Shown here in pieces: positions 1 to 5,884 of a stretch of 7,858 bases of DNA; the first letter of the stretch is position 1; each line of letters opens with the position of its first letter. This DNA is from Clostridiales bacterium (GTDB lineage Bacteria; Bacillota; Clostridia; Oscillospirales; Butyricicoccaceae), in NCBI GenBank assembly GCA_019420045.1, contig JAHZHY010000227.1:1-7858 (forward strand), in the 5' to 3' direction. A program made the translations under genes and the position numbers. Under the pieces are notes generated by a model. The model searched no databases. It saw nothing but the letters and a program-made list of their open reading frames with translations, and was not told the origin of the DNA.

Positions 1-478
1 GGGGAGAGACCTGATCCAGCGTCATGCCGTGAGTATAGGTGCCGTTCACCGACACCAGAATATCTCCCGGCTGGATGCCGGCCTTCTGGGCACTGCTCCC
101 TTCGGTGACGGCGGCGATGCGCACATCCTCTCCGTACTGCTCCAAAGTGACACCCACGCCCACATAACTGGAATTTGAGGGGTAGCTCACATCATACTGA
201 CCGGCAGGCACATAGTTGGAATACCGGTCATAACTGCTGAGCATGCTGCTCATCAGCTTTTCATAAGCCTGGGGATCTTCCTCAAAGAGGGTCTTGAGGC
301 CCCGAGCCAGCGGATCGTCACTCATGGAGGAATCCACCGCCACCTGGCGGATCAGATCCACAATGGCCATCAGGTTGTCATACTGTTCCTCCGCCGTGAA
401 GGCCGACGCCGGCACGCTCAGGGAAACACAAAGGACCAAAGCGCACAAAAGCGCTGTGAGTTTTCTCGCGGTTTTCAT
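1..478 (-). CDS. S41-family carboxy-terminal processing protease, N-terminal part (gene runs off the window)
   Basis: The gene reads leftward from an ATG at 478-476 and is open to the window edge, giving 159 residues. Residues 1-26 are a signal peptide: basic MKTARK, a hydrophobic stretch, then a PASA-type cleavage site before FTAEE. Residues 30-90 form a helical N-terminal segment ending in YDRYSNYV, the spot where CtpA-like proteins have their D-x-[YH]-[ST]-x-Y/F motif. From about residue 105 a PDZ domain begins (YVGVGVTLE, then SSAQKAGIQPGDILVSVNG), the part that binds substrate C-termini. Together these point to an exported S41 protease (CtpA/Prc type) acting outside the membrane. The catalytic Ser-Lys region would lie beyond the window, so activity cannot be judged. 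The start is supported by AGGAAAGG about 8 nt upstream. The gene lies 51 nt after argS on the same strand, so co-transcription is possible; I see no terminator in that gap. Confidence 0.85.
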   Translation of the reverse strand, partial: MKTARKLTALLCALVLCVSLSVPASAFTAEEQYDNLMAIVDLIRQVAVDSSMSDDPLARGLKTLFEEDPQAYEKLMSSMLSSYDRYSNYVPAGQYDVSYPSNSSYVGVGVTLEQYGEDVRIAAVTEGSSAQKAGIQPGDILVSVNGTYTHGMTLDQVSP

Positions 479-529
479 CTTTCTTTCCTTTCCTGGGGCG
501 AAGCCAAAAGAGGGCAAACAACAGTTACA

Positions 530-2221
530 TTACATCTTGTCGGGAGCGGTGACGCCAAAGACCGACAGACCATTTTCGATGACGGTGGCCACCTGGCGGA
601 TCAGATAGACCCGGGCATCCCGCAGGGCCTCTGTTTCCGCATCCCGGATGCGGCTGACGGTGTAGAACCGGTGGAAGGCGGCGGCCACATTGTTCACATA
701 CCGGTTGATGCGGGAAGGCTCCCGATCCCGGGCAGCCAGACGGATCTCCTCAGGCAGACGGGCCAGTTCCCGGATGAGTTCCAGCTCCTCTTCGCTTTTC
801 AGCAGGGACAGGTCAGGATTCTGGCTGCACTGCACGCCCTCCTGCTCCAGGTTCCGCAGGATGCTCTTGACCCGGGCATGGGCATACTGGACATAATACA
901 CCGGGTTTTCGTTGTCCTCCCGCACGGCCAGGCCCAGATCAAACTCCAGATGGGTGTCGGCGGCCCGGGAATTGAAGAAGTAGCGGGCGGCATCGCAGGA
1001 GATCTCATCCAGCAGGTCGGACAGGGTGATGGCCTTGCCGGTACGCTTGCTCATACGCACCACTTCGCCGTCCCGCATCAGCCGCACCAGCTGCATCAGC
1101 ACGATCTCCAGCCGGTGAGAGCCATCCAGGCCCAGGATATCCAGCGCGGCCTTCAGACGGGCCACATGGCCGTGGTGGTCAGCGCCCCAGATGTTGATGA
1201 CCCGATCAAAGCCCCGCTGCTCAAACTTGTTCCGATGGTAGGCGATATCAGCGGCAAAATAGGTATAGAAGCCGTTGGCCCGGCGGAGCACATCGTCCTT
1301 TTCGCAGCCGTAGTCGCTGGTGCGCAGCCACAGAGCTCCTTCGCTTTCATAGGTGGCGCCCTTCTGGGTGAGCAGATCCACTGTCTCCTTTACATAACCG
1401 GAGTCATGGAGGGTGGATTCAAAGAACCAGGTGTCATAGGTGATCCGGTACTTTTCCAGATCCCGGCGCATTTTGGCCAGGTTCTTTTCCAGGCCGAACT
1501 GCACCAGAGCGTCATGGCGCTCCTTCTGGGATACATTCCGGTAGGAATCCCCATGCTGCTCATAGAAGATCTTGGCCAGCTCCCGGATGTCATCGCCGTG
1601 ATAGCCGTCCTCGGGGAAGGGAACATTCTCTTCTCCATCCAGGATCTGAAAATACCGGGCTTCCAGGGACTGAGCGAATTTTTCGATCTGGTTGCCGGCG
1701 TCGTTCACATAGAACTCCCGGGACACATCGTTGCCAGCCCGGGACAGAACCTCCGCCAGGCTGTCGCCCAGAACGCCGCCCCGGGCATTGCCCATGTGCA
1801 TAGGGCCAGTGGGGTTGGCGGAGACGAATTCCACCATGATCTTTTCCTTTTTCTCATTTTGGCTGCGGCCGTAATTTACGCCTTCCTCCTGGATATCCCG
1901 CAGCACATTTTCAAAATAACCGTGGCCCAGGCGCAGATTGAGGAAGCCAGGGCCGGCGATCTCCAGACCGGAGAAGATGGTTCCCTCCAGCTGGGCCTTT
2001 TCACAGATAGCCTCGGCGATCTTCCGGGGATTCATGCCCAGAGGCTTTGCCGCCTGCATGGCAAAGGTGGATGCGAAATCGCCGTTCTTCACATCCTTGG
2101 GGATCTCCACCGGAGCGGTCTCAAAAGGATGGGAGGGCAGCAGTCCTTCTTCCGCCGCCTGCCGATAGGCTTTGAGGATCAGGCTCTGGGCCTGCTCCTT
2201 TGCGTTGAGCACATGATTCAT
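530..2221 (-). CDS. argS: Arginyl-tRNA synthetase (class I)
   Basis: This 563-residue protein has the normal length and full layout of a bacterial ArgRS, which charges tRNA-Arg with arginine using ATP in the cytoplasm. The N-terminal Add-1 domain that recognises the tRNA D-loop covers about residues 5-105. The class I Rossmann catalytic core follows, with FVSANPTGPMHMGNARGG at about 132-149; HMGN (142-145) is the HIGH signature. The conserved WGADHHGH lies at 345-352, and MSKRTGK (390-396) is the KMSKS equivalent. A C-terminal DALR anticodon-binding domain starts near residue 441 (PVYYVQYAHARV). Translation starts at ATG 2221-2219 behind GGAGG (2235-2231) at 9-nt spacing. It sits 35 nt downstream of the DUF1934 gene, an order also found in Bacillus (ywiB-argS), so the two are probably one transcript. 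I see no T-box-like leader; upstream space is only 35 nt. No key motif is missing and the reading frame is intact. Confidence 0.98.
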   Translation of the reverse strand: MNHVLNAKEQAQSLILKAYRQAAEEGLLPSHPFETAPVEIPKDVKNGDFASTFAMQAAKPLGMNPRKIAEAICEKAQLEGTIFSGLEIAGPGFLNLRLGHGYFENVLRDIQEEGVNYGRSQNEKKEKIMVEFVSANPTGPMHMGNARGGVLGDSLAEVLSRAGNDVSREFYVNDAGNQIEKFAQSLEARYFQILDGEENVPFPEDGYHGDDIRELAKIFYEQHGDSYRNVSQKERHDALVQFGLEKNLAKMRRDLEKYRITYDTWFFESTLHDSGYVKETVDLLTQKGATYESEGALWLRTSDYGCEKDDVLRRANGFYTYFAADIAYHRNKFEQRGFDRVINIWGADHHGHVARLKAALDILGLDGSHRLEIVLMQLVRLMRDGEVVRMSKRTGKAITLSDLLDEISCDAARYFFNSRAADTHLEFDLGLAVREDNENPVYYVQYAHARVKSILRNLEQEGVQCSQNPDLSLLKSEEELELIRELARLPEEIRLAARDREPSRINRYVNNVAAAFHRFYTVSRIRDAETEALRDARVYLIRQVATVIENGLSVFGVTAPDKM

Positions 2222-2256
2222 AAGGTCAAACCTCCAAATTTATTCTTCCCCCGTGT

Positions 2257-2676
2257 CTAGGGGCGCACTTCGATCTGCAAATGATTTTCTGAGGCCAGCT
2301 GGCCGTCCAGCTCCACCTGATAGCGAATGGACAAAGCGCCGCCGTCCTCTCCCATCCGGGATGTAAGGCTATGGGTGACAGTGGCCAGCTGCAAAAGGCC
2401 GTAAGGGGTGCGGTAGGGGCTTTCGTGCCGCTGTCCTTGCTGAAAGCACAGGCGGCTGTGATTTTTTCCCGTGCGGATGATCTCCACCCGCCCTGGCTCC
2501 ACTTTCAAAGTGGTTCGGGTACCCTCCATACCGGTCATGGCGCTTTCTTCATAGGAAACAAAGAAACAGCCACCCCGGAAATAGAGCTTGCCTTCTGCTG
2601 TCAGTTCTATCTCTTCCGGCTCCTGCTGGGGATAGCGCTGACTGCTGCGGAGGAAAATCGTCACATCCCGACTCAT
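2257..2676 (-). CDS. DUF1934 (YwiB-like) small beta-barrel protein
   Basis: A 139-residue cytoplasmic protein without signal peptide or membrane helix. Its pattern matches the DUF1934 family: an amphipathic strand-rich body with G-K-L-Y-F-R-G-G-C-F-F-V-S-Y-E-E (about 29-44), then T-G-M-E-G-T-R-T-T-L-K-V (48-59), and P-Y-G-L-L-Q-L-A-T (about 91-99), ending in alternating hydrophobic strands (SIRYQVELDG, HLQIEV). The family is predicted to form a calycin-type beta-barrel and its biochemical role is unknown. Position directly before argS is typical of Firmicutes. The frame is open up to 2733, but ATG 2676-2674 is the better start because AGGAGG lies 6 nt before it. The upstream ATG at 2733 falls where transcription itself is predicted to begin. 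The stop is TAG at 2259-2257. Family assignment is from recognised motifs, not a search. Confidence 0.85.
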   Translation of the reverse strand: MSRDVTIFLRSSQRYPQQEPEEIELTAEGKLYFRGGCFFVSYEESAMTGMEGTRTTLKVEPGRVEIIRTGKNHSRLCFQQGQRHESPYRTPYGLLQLATVTHSLTSRMGEDGGALSIRYQVELDGQLASENHLQIEVRP

Positions 2677-2739
2677 CCTGCCCCTCCTCTCCCGCCAAAG
2701 GCGACTTTTACATAAATACATAAATACTGACAATATGTT

Positions 2740-2768
2740 ATTGTATCATATCCTGTCAACTACGGCAA
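2740..2768 (-). promoter_or_regulatory. Predicted sigma-A promoter, extended -10, for the DUF1934-argS unit
   Basis: Reading the minus strand, TTGCCG (2768-2763; 4 of 6 matches to the -35 consensus) is followed after 17 nt by TACAAT (2745-2740), preceded by TGA, which makes a textbook extended -10 (TGnTAnnnT). Transcription would start near 2733, leaving a leader of about 57 nt before the ATG at 2676. A second TTGACA lies inside the spacer but has no good -10 at the right distance. This promoter sits between the terminator at 2771-2805 and the gene, as expected for a new transcription unit. Confidence 0.65.
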
Positions 2769-2770
2769 AG

Positions 2771-2805
2771 GCCAAAAGAAAAAGAGCCCCGAAAAATTCG
2801 GGGCT
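2771..2805 (-). terminator. Rho-independent terminator at the left end of the element
   Basis: On the minus strand a 9-bp perfect stem AGCCCCGAA/TTCGGGGCT (2805-2785) with a 3-nt loop is followed by CTTTTTCTTTT. This fits an intrinsic terminator for transcripts coming from the cysteine-rich gene pair at 3994-3044. It would protect the promoter at 2740-2768 from read-through. Confidence 0.75.
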
Positions 2806-2812
2806 GTCCGTG

Positions 2813-2842
2813 TCGAAAAAGTGGCTCAGGCCACTTTTTCGA
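2813..2842. terminator. Perfect 13-bp hairpin, bidirectional terminator-like
   Basis: TCGAAAAAGTGGC pairs perfectly with GCCACTTTTTCGA around a 4-nt loop (TCAG). The GC core flanked by A5 on one side and T5 on the other gives a GTGGC stem followed by TTTTTC whichever strand is transcribed, the usual design of a bidirectional intrinsic terminator. No plus-strand gene ends here, so its use in that direction is unclear. Confidence 0.6.
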
Positions 2843-2895
2843 GTTTTGCAAGGGTCTGCGTGCAGCCGTTCGGCCACACTGGCCCCTTGAGAAGT

Positions 2896-2928
2896 GCAAA
2901 AACCGACGCACCGGTCGCCGGTTTTTGC
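2896..2928. terminator. Hairpin with 10-bp outer stem, terminator-like
   Basis: GCAAAAACCG (2896-2905) pairs with CGGTTTTTGC (2919-2928). One A/C mismatch and two further CG pairs lie inside, closing a loop that contains the palindrome ACCGGT. It has the same A-tract/T-tract layout as the hairpin at 2813-2842, so it could act as a terminator or as part of a folded RNA. The repetition of this design within 90 bp is unusual. Confidence 0.45.
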
Positions 2929-2988
2929 GAATTGATGAGGGGTAGGGCAAACGGTTTCTTTGCATTATATCGGTTTTTTGACAGTCAG

Positions 2989-3009
2989 GGCCCCGAAAAA
3001 TTCGGGGCT
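2989..3009. repeat. Second copy of the GCCCCGAA palindrome
   Basis: GCCCCGAA-AAA-TTCGGGGC repeats the hairpin at 2785-2805. Here a T-rich stretch follows only loosely on the plus strand (CTCTTTGC, then TTTTTT 13 nt further on). The minus-strand side is not T-rich, so it is a weaker terminator than its partner. It is the first hairpin downstream of the stop codon at 3044. Confidence 0.6.
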
Positions 3010-3043
3010 CTTTGCAATACATTTTTTGTCTGTTTGTTTTGGC

Positions 3044-3595
3044 TCACCAGATCAGCTCTGCGGCCTCTTTCACCAGCTCTTCAGGCAGCTCCACCTGGGT
3101 ATGTTTCCATATATGTTTGCCGCAGGTTTCGCAAGCCAGGGGATAGGAGCAGAACACCACAGGAGCATCGTTTTGTGTCCGGTCAAAGCCCCGGGCCAGC
3201 ACCGCTTGTCCATACGGGGCATAGTGGCCGCCGCAGCCGGTATCGCACACCATGCTGCCATCCCGCATTTCTATGGGATACAGTCTGATCTGTTCATGGT
3301 GCCAGATGTGCTTCTGGCAAGTTGTGCACACCAGAGGATAGGAGCAAATAATGGCGGGGACATTTCCCTCTGTCCGGTCAAACCCCCGGGCCAGCACCGC
3401 CTCGCCCTGCTGCATATAATAGCCGCCGCAGCCGGTGTCACACAAAAGGCTGTTGTTCCGGAATTCCACCAGGCCGTTTCTTGCCGACTCTTCTAATGGA
3501 ATTGGTTCAACGAATCCTACACTGATAGAAACCAAAAAGGCCACCGCCATGATACTGATCCATTGTCGTGCTTTCTTTTTTATACATCTTCTCAT
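3044..3595 (-). CDS. Exported or membrane-anchored cysteine-rich protein with two tandem copies of a CxxxCGG module
   Basis: I do not recognise this 183-residue protein. A basic N-terminus (MRRCIKKKAR) and a hydrophobic stretch at about 12-28 form a signal peptide or anchor. The rest is two copies of one module at about 50-106 and 115-171: CDTGCGG-x-Y, then AVLARGFDRT, CSYPL-x-C-x-T-C and KHIW. Over 52 aligned positions the copies share 34 identities, and all five cysteines keep spacing 4-28-6-3 (C52, C56, C84, C90, C93; C117, C121, C149, C155, C158). Such Cys/His patterns suggest a zinc-ribbon-like fold or disulfides outside the cell; which one is open. The start at ATG 3595 is chosen because GGAGG lies 7 nt upstream; an upstream ATG at 3664 has no such site. 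It follows the smaller cysteine-rich gene by 75 nt on the same strand. Stop is TGA 3046-3044; function unknown. Confidence 0.8.
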   Translation of the reverse strand: MRRCIKKKARQWISIMAVAFLVSISVGFVEPIPLEESARNGLVEFRNNSLLCDTGCGGYYMQQGEAVLARGFDRTEGNVPAIICSYPLVCTTCQKHIWHHEQIRLYPIEMRDGSMVCDTGCGGHYAPYGQAVLARGFDRTQNDAPVVFCSYPLACETCGKHIWKHTQVELPEELVKEAAELIW

Positions 3596-3614
3596 GACAG
3601 TCCCTCCTTTTTCT

Positions 3615-3664
3615 ATGTTTGCCACACATATATCAATCAATGACTTACCTCGTTCGGCAAACAT
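3615..3664. repeat. 9-bp inverted repeat in the spacer between the two cysteine-rich genes
   Basis: ATGTTTGCC (3615-3623) and GGCAAACAT (3656-3664) are perfect inverted copies 32 nt apart, filling most of the 75-nt spacer. In the minus-strand transcript they could pair to form a stem just before the ribosome-binding site of the downstream gene. They could equally be a protein-binding site. No T-tract follows, so it is not a terminator. Confidence 0.4.
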
Positions 3665-3670
3665 TCAAAA

Positions 3671-3994
3671 TCAGTACATACAATCAGGATTCAAAATGGT
3701 CTCCACTGTCTGGTTATAGGTATAGCCGCAACTTGTACAACGATATGTAGTTGTCTTGTGTTCAGTACGATCACATACCATATGTTGAGGATTCTGATGA
3801 CTGCACATCATTTCAGGATGTTTTGTACCATACACAATGCGCACATATGGCTCTCCAAATTGTTCAAACCATCCACCACAATTGCAAGTTACACCTGAAC
3901 GTGTTTCTGGTTCTTGAGCACCTGCAGCAAATACCGGAATGGCAAGTGCAAAAACGACCATAACCAACATCAGCAAAGATGCAAACCTCTTCAT
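3671..3994 (-). CDS. Small exported cysteine-rich protein, single-module relative of its neighbour
   Basis: A 107-residue protein with a clear signal peptide (MKRF, hydrophobic core about 6-22, cleavage likely after the FAA/GA at 22-26). The mature part is about 80 residues with C37, C39, C64, C74, C86, C89 and C105. Its order of motifs resembles the two-copy neighbour: C-N-CGG-W-F-x3-G-E (37-48), CSHQ (64-67) in place of CSYP, and CTSC (86-89) in place of C-[TE]-T-C. I infer that the two are distant members of one family, likely arisen by duplication. ATG 3994-3992 is preceded by AAGGAG at 8-nt spacing. The gene is visibly more AT-rich in codon choice than argS or the decarboxylase genes, which could mean recent acquisition or simply low expression. 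It is the first gene of the leftward pair; the promoter is probably at 4072-4080. I do not recognise a named family and propose no function. Confidence 0.8.
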   Translation of the reverse strand: MKRFASLLMLVMVVFALAIPVFAAGAQEPETRSGVTCNCGGWFEQFGEPYVRIVYGTKHPEMMCSHQNPQHMVCDRTEHKTTTYRCTSCGYTYNQTVETILNPDCMY

Positions 3995-4031
3995 TTCAAC
4001 TTCTCCTTTCCTTTGTAGTATTTTATTTCGC

Positions 4032-4043
4032 TTTACTAGTAAA
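4032..4043. promoter_or_regulatory. 12-bp perfect palindrome, possible operator
   Basis: TTTACTAGTAAA lies between the predicted transcription start (about 4066) and the ATG (3994) of the leftward gene pair. A perfect dyad at this place could bind a dimeric regulator, but in such AT-rich DNA it may be chance. Confidence 0.3.
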
Positions 4044-4071
4044 ACTACTTCTTAATTTCATTGTTTAATTC

Positions 4072-4080
4072 ATTATATCA
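4072..4080 (-). promoter_or_regulatory. Predicted extended -10 promoter for the cysteine-rich gene pair
   Basis: The minus strand reads TGATATAAT, a perfect TGn-TATAAT extended -10. No good -35 hexamer is found 16-18 nt upstream, which is tolerated for extended -10 promoters. Transcription would begin near 4066, giving a leader of about 70 nt before the ATG at 3994. Confidence 0.55.
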
Positions 4081-4294
4081 TTTTTTTCTTAAAAAACCAT
4101 TGGCATTAACCACAATTTTAAATCCATTTATTATTGCAATTTGCCATATTATATTGTATGATAAATTTCATTTCTGTTTTCTTTGATTTTTAAAGGCTCC
4201 AACCACTTTCTTAATATATTTCCCTTATTTCCCTACCGGCCAAGCAAGCGGGCCCTGGGGGACATTCCCCAGCCTGTCCATTGATGAATTTTTT

Positions 4295-4303
4295 ATTATA
4301 CCA
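4295..4303 (-). promoter_or_regulatory. Second possible extended -10 on the minus strand
   Basis: The minus strand reads TGGTATAAT, again a perfect extended -10, with at best a poor -35 (TTGTTC at 19-nt spacing). A start near 4288 would give a ~290-nt leader to the cysteine-rich pair or an independent short RNA that begins with the hairpin at 4255-4272. Orphan status makes this less certain than the other promoters. Confidence 0.35.
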
Positions 4304-4316
4304 CAGCTTTACCGCC

Positions 4317-4353
4317 GAGGAACAAGAAGAGAAAAAGAAAAAAGAAAAAAAAG
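4317..4353 (+). other. 37-nt homopurine tract
   Basis: Every base from 4317 to 4353 is A or G except one C at 4323. The tract lies roughly 60 nt upstream of the decarboxylase operon -35 and just upstream of the minus-strand TATAAT at 4295-4300. It might act as an UP-element-like or bent segment for either promoter; the role is inferred only from position. Confidence 0.4.
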
Positions 4354-4411
4354 TCCTTTTGGCCCCTTTTTACATTTTCTTTAGAATCCGTTTAGAAAAT
4401 AACAATGTTCT

Positions 4412-4439
4412 TTGATTTTAAGCAATTTTATGGTACTAT
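4412..4439 (+). promoter_or_regulatory. Predicted sigma-A promoter of the decarboxylase operon
   Basis: TTGATT (4412-4417) and TACTAT (4434-4439) are 16 nt apart, and the -10 is preceded by TGG, giving an extended -10. Transcription would begin near 4446, about 47 nt before the oadA start. A TTTAGAA pair with an 11-nt period (4380-4386, 4391-4397) sits just upstream of the -35. Confidence 0.65.
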
Positions 4440-4492
4440 GAAAATAACGGAAATTTTGATCTGTCACTTTTAATCAGATGGAGGAAAAGCAG

Positions 4493-5872
4493 ATGAAAAT
4501 CAACATCACCGAAACGGTACTTCGGGACGCCAACCAGTCGCTGATCGCCACCCGCATGCCCATGAGCGACTTTGAGCCCATCCTGGAGACCATGGACAAG
4601 GCCGGCTACTACGCCCTGGAGTGCTGGGGCGGCGCCACCTTCGATTCCTGCCTGCGCTACCTGCATGAAGATCCCTGGGAGCGTCTGCGCAAGATCCGCA
4701 AAGTGGTAAAGAATACCAAGTTGCAGATGTTGCTGCGTGGCCAGAACCTGCTGGGCTACAAGCACTATCCCGATGACATCGTCCGGGCTTTCGTGCGCAA
4801 GAGCGTGGAAAACGGCATCGACATCATCCGCATCTTCGACGCCCTCAACGACCTGCGGAACATCGAAGTGGCGGTGGACGAGGCCATCAAGGCCGGCGCC
4901 CATGTCCAGGGCACCCTGTGCTACACCACCAGCCCCATCCACACCCCGGAAAACTTCGTGAACCTGGCCCGTCAGCTGGAGAAGATGGGCTGCCACAGCA
5001 TCTGCATCAAGGATATGGCCGGCATCATGTCTCCCAAGGAGGCCTATGACCTGGTCAAGGCGGTGAAGGAAGCCGTCAAGCTGCCCATCGTGGTTCACAC
5101 CCACTGCACCACCGGCCTGGGCCCCATGACCTATCTGAAGGCCATCGAAGCAGGCGCTACCACCATCGACTGCGCCATCGCCTGCATGTCCGGCGGCACT
5201 TCTCAGCCCCCCACAGAGTCCATGAACTACACCCTCAAGCAGTTTGGCTATGACGCCGGCCTGAATGAGGATGTGCTGAAAGAGATCAACGACTTCTTCC
5301 GCCCCATCCGGGACAAGGCTCTGGAAACCGGCCTGCTCAACCCGGTGGTCATGGGCACCGATCCCGACTCCCTGACCTATCAGGTGCCCGGCGGCATGCT
5401 GTCCAACCTGATCGCTCAGCTGAAGGCTCAGAACGCTCTGGACCGTCTCCAGGAGGTTCTGGAAGAGACCCCCAGAGTCCGTGCCGACCTGGGTTATCCG
5501 CCCCTGGTCACCCCCTCCAGCCAGATGGTGGGCGTGCAGGCGGCCAACAATGTGCTCTCCGGCCAGCGGTATAAGAACATCACCAAAGAGATCAAGGCCT
5601 ATATCCGCGGCGAATACGGCAGAGCTCCCGGCGAGTTGAACGCCGAGCTGGTCAAGAAGGTGCTGGGAGATGAAAAGCCCCTGGAGTGCCGTTTTGCCGA
5701 CACCCTGGAGCCCGGCTTTGAAAAGGCCAAGAAGGAGATCGGTGACCTGGCCCGCAGCGATGAGGATGTGCTGTCCTATGTGGCCTTCCCCCAGATCGCC
5801 GAGAAGTTCTTCAAAGAGCGTGAGGAGCGGGAACACAACACCGTCTCCTATCAGATCCGCAAAGTGGACTAA
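4493..5872 (+). CDS. oadA: Oxaloacetate decarboxylase alpha subunit (carboxyltransferase, no biotin domain)
   Basis: This 459-residue cytoplasmic subunit transfers the carboxyl group of oxaloacetate to biotin on a carrier protein. A DRE-TIM-metallolyase-like barrel occupies about residues 1-270. It shows TETVLRDANQSL (D12, metal ligand), ECWGGATFD (43-51), LLRGQNLLGY (80-89), IFDALND (114-120), IKDMAGI (172-178, with K173 as the lysine carbamylated in this family), HTH (202-204, metal ligands) and MSGGTSQPPTE (232-242). The conserved carboxylase domain follows to about 430. The Klebsiella-type OadA (~595 residues) ends in a biotinyl domain; here that part is absent and encoded separately at 6283. 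ATG 4493 is preferred over ATG 4478 because the latter overlaps GGAGG (4480-4484), which is 8 nt from 4493. Pyruvate carboxylase subunit B is the main alternative, but the linked OadG, carrier and OadB genes favour the Na+ pump. Confidence 0.92.
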   Translation: MKINITETVLRDANQSLIATRMPMSDFEPILETMDKAGYYALECWGGATFDSCLRYLHEDPWERLRKIRKVVKNTKLQMLLRGQNLLGYKHYPDDIVRAFVRKSVENGIDIIRIFDALNDLRNIEVAVDEAIKAGAHVQGTLCYTTSPIHTPENFVNLARQLEKMGCHSICIKDMAGIMSPKEAYDLVKAVKEAVKLPIVVHTHCTTGLGPMTYLKAIEAGATTIDCAIACMSGGTSQPPTESMNYTLKQFGYDAGLNEDVLKEINDFFRPIRDKALETGLLNPVVMGTDPDSLTYQVPGGMLSNLIAQLKAQNALDRLQEVLEETPRVRADLGYPPLVTPSSQMVGVQAANNVLSGQRYKNITKEIKAYIRGEYGRAPGELNAELVKKVLGDEKPLECRFADTLEPGFEKAKKEIGDLARSDEDVLSYVAFPQIAEKFFKEREEREHNTVSYQIRKVD

Positions 5873-5884
5873 GGAGGCAGCGGT

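Larger units (their letters stand above)
2781..3013. repeat. 233-bp gene-free element with imperfect 40-bp terminal inverted repeats (MITE-like or terminator array)
   Basis: The two ends, 2781-2820 and 2974-3013, are inverted copies matching at 31 of 40 positions by hand count. The outer part (AAAGAGCCCCGAA / TTCGGGGCTCTTT) and the inner GCCCCGAA and GACA blocks are conserved. Each end is also a palindrome in itself (GCCCCGAA-AAA-TTCGGGGC). Between them lie two further hairpins (2813-2842, which overlaps the left repeat, and 2896-2928). I find no convincing coding sequence inside, no ribosome-binding site with a plausible frame, and no clear target-site duplication. It may be a small non-autonomous mobile element, a structured RNA, or a stack of transcription terminators separating two minus-strand units. 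Confidence 0.55.
3995..4492. other. AT-rich divergent intergenic spacer, no gene found
   Basis: About 500 bp separate the leftward cysteine-rich pair from the rightward decarboxylase operon. The stretch is strongly AT-rich apart from a GC-rich island at 4234-4275, which contains a small hairpin (CTGGGG, 6-nt loop, CCCCAG at 4255-4272). I find only very short frames without ribosome-binding sites. Promoters, a palindrome and a homopurine tract are listed separately. Confidence 0.7.

Noticed and set aside
671..2260. A 529-codon open frame on the plus strand opposite argS
   Set aside because: It is antisense to a clear, motif-complete argS in GC-rich DNA, and its translation shows no recognisable domain, so it is a by-product of codon bias.
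2781..3013. CRISPR array
   Set aside because: Only two copies of the palindrome about 200 bp apart, with no regular spacer units and no cas genes.
2821..3496. Overlapping plus-strand open frames of 155 and 178 codons
   Set aside because: They cross the hairpin element and run antisense to the cysteine-rich gene, whose duplicated module proves the minus-strand frame; I see no ribosome-binding site or domain.
4219..4285. An 18-codon minus-strand frame (MDRLGNVPQG...)
   Set aside because: No ribosome-binding site precedes it and it is too short to judge; part of its codons come from the local hairpin.
4436..5836. A 466-codon open frame on the minus strand opposite oadA
   Set aside because: Antisense shadow of a fully supported gene; the translation is rich in His, Gly, Leu and Gln, as expected from reversed C/G-ending codons, and has no domain signal.
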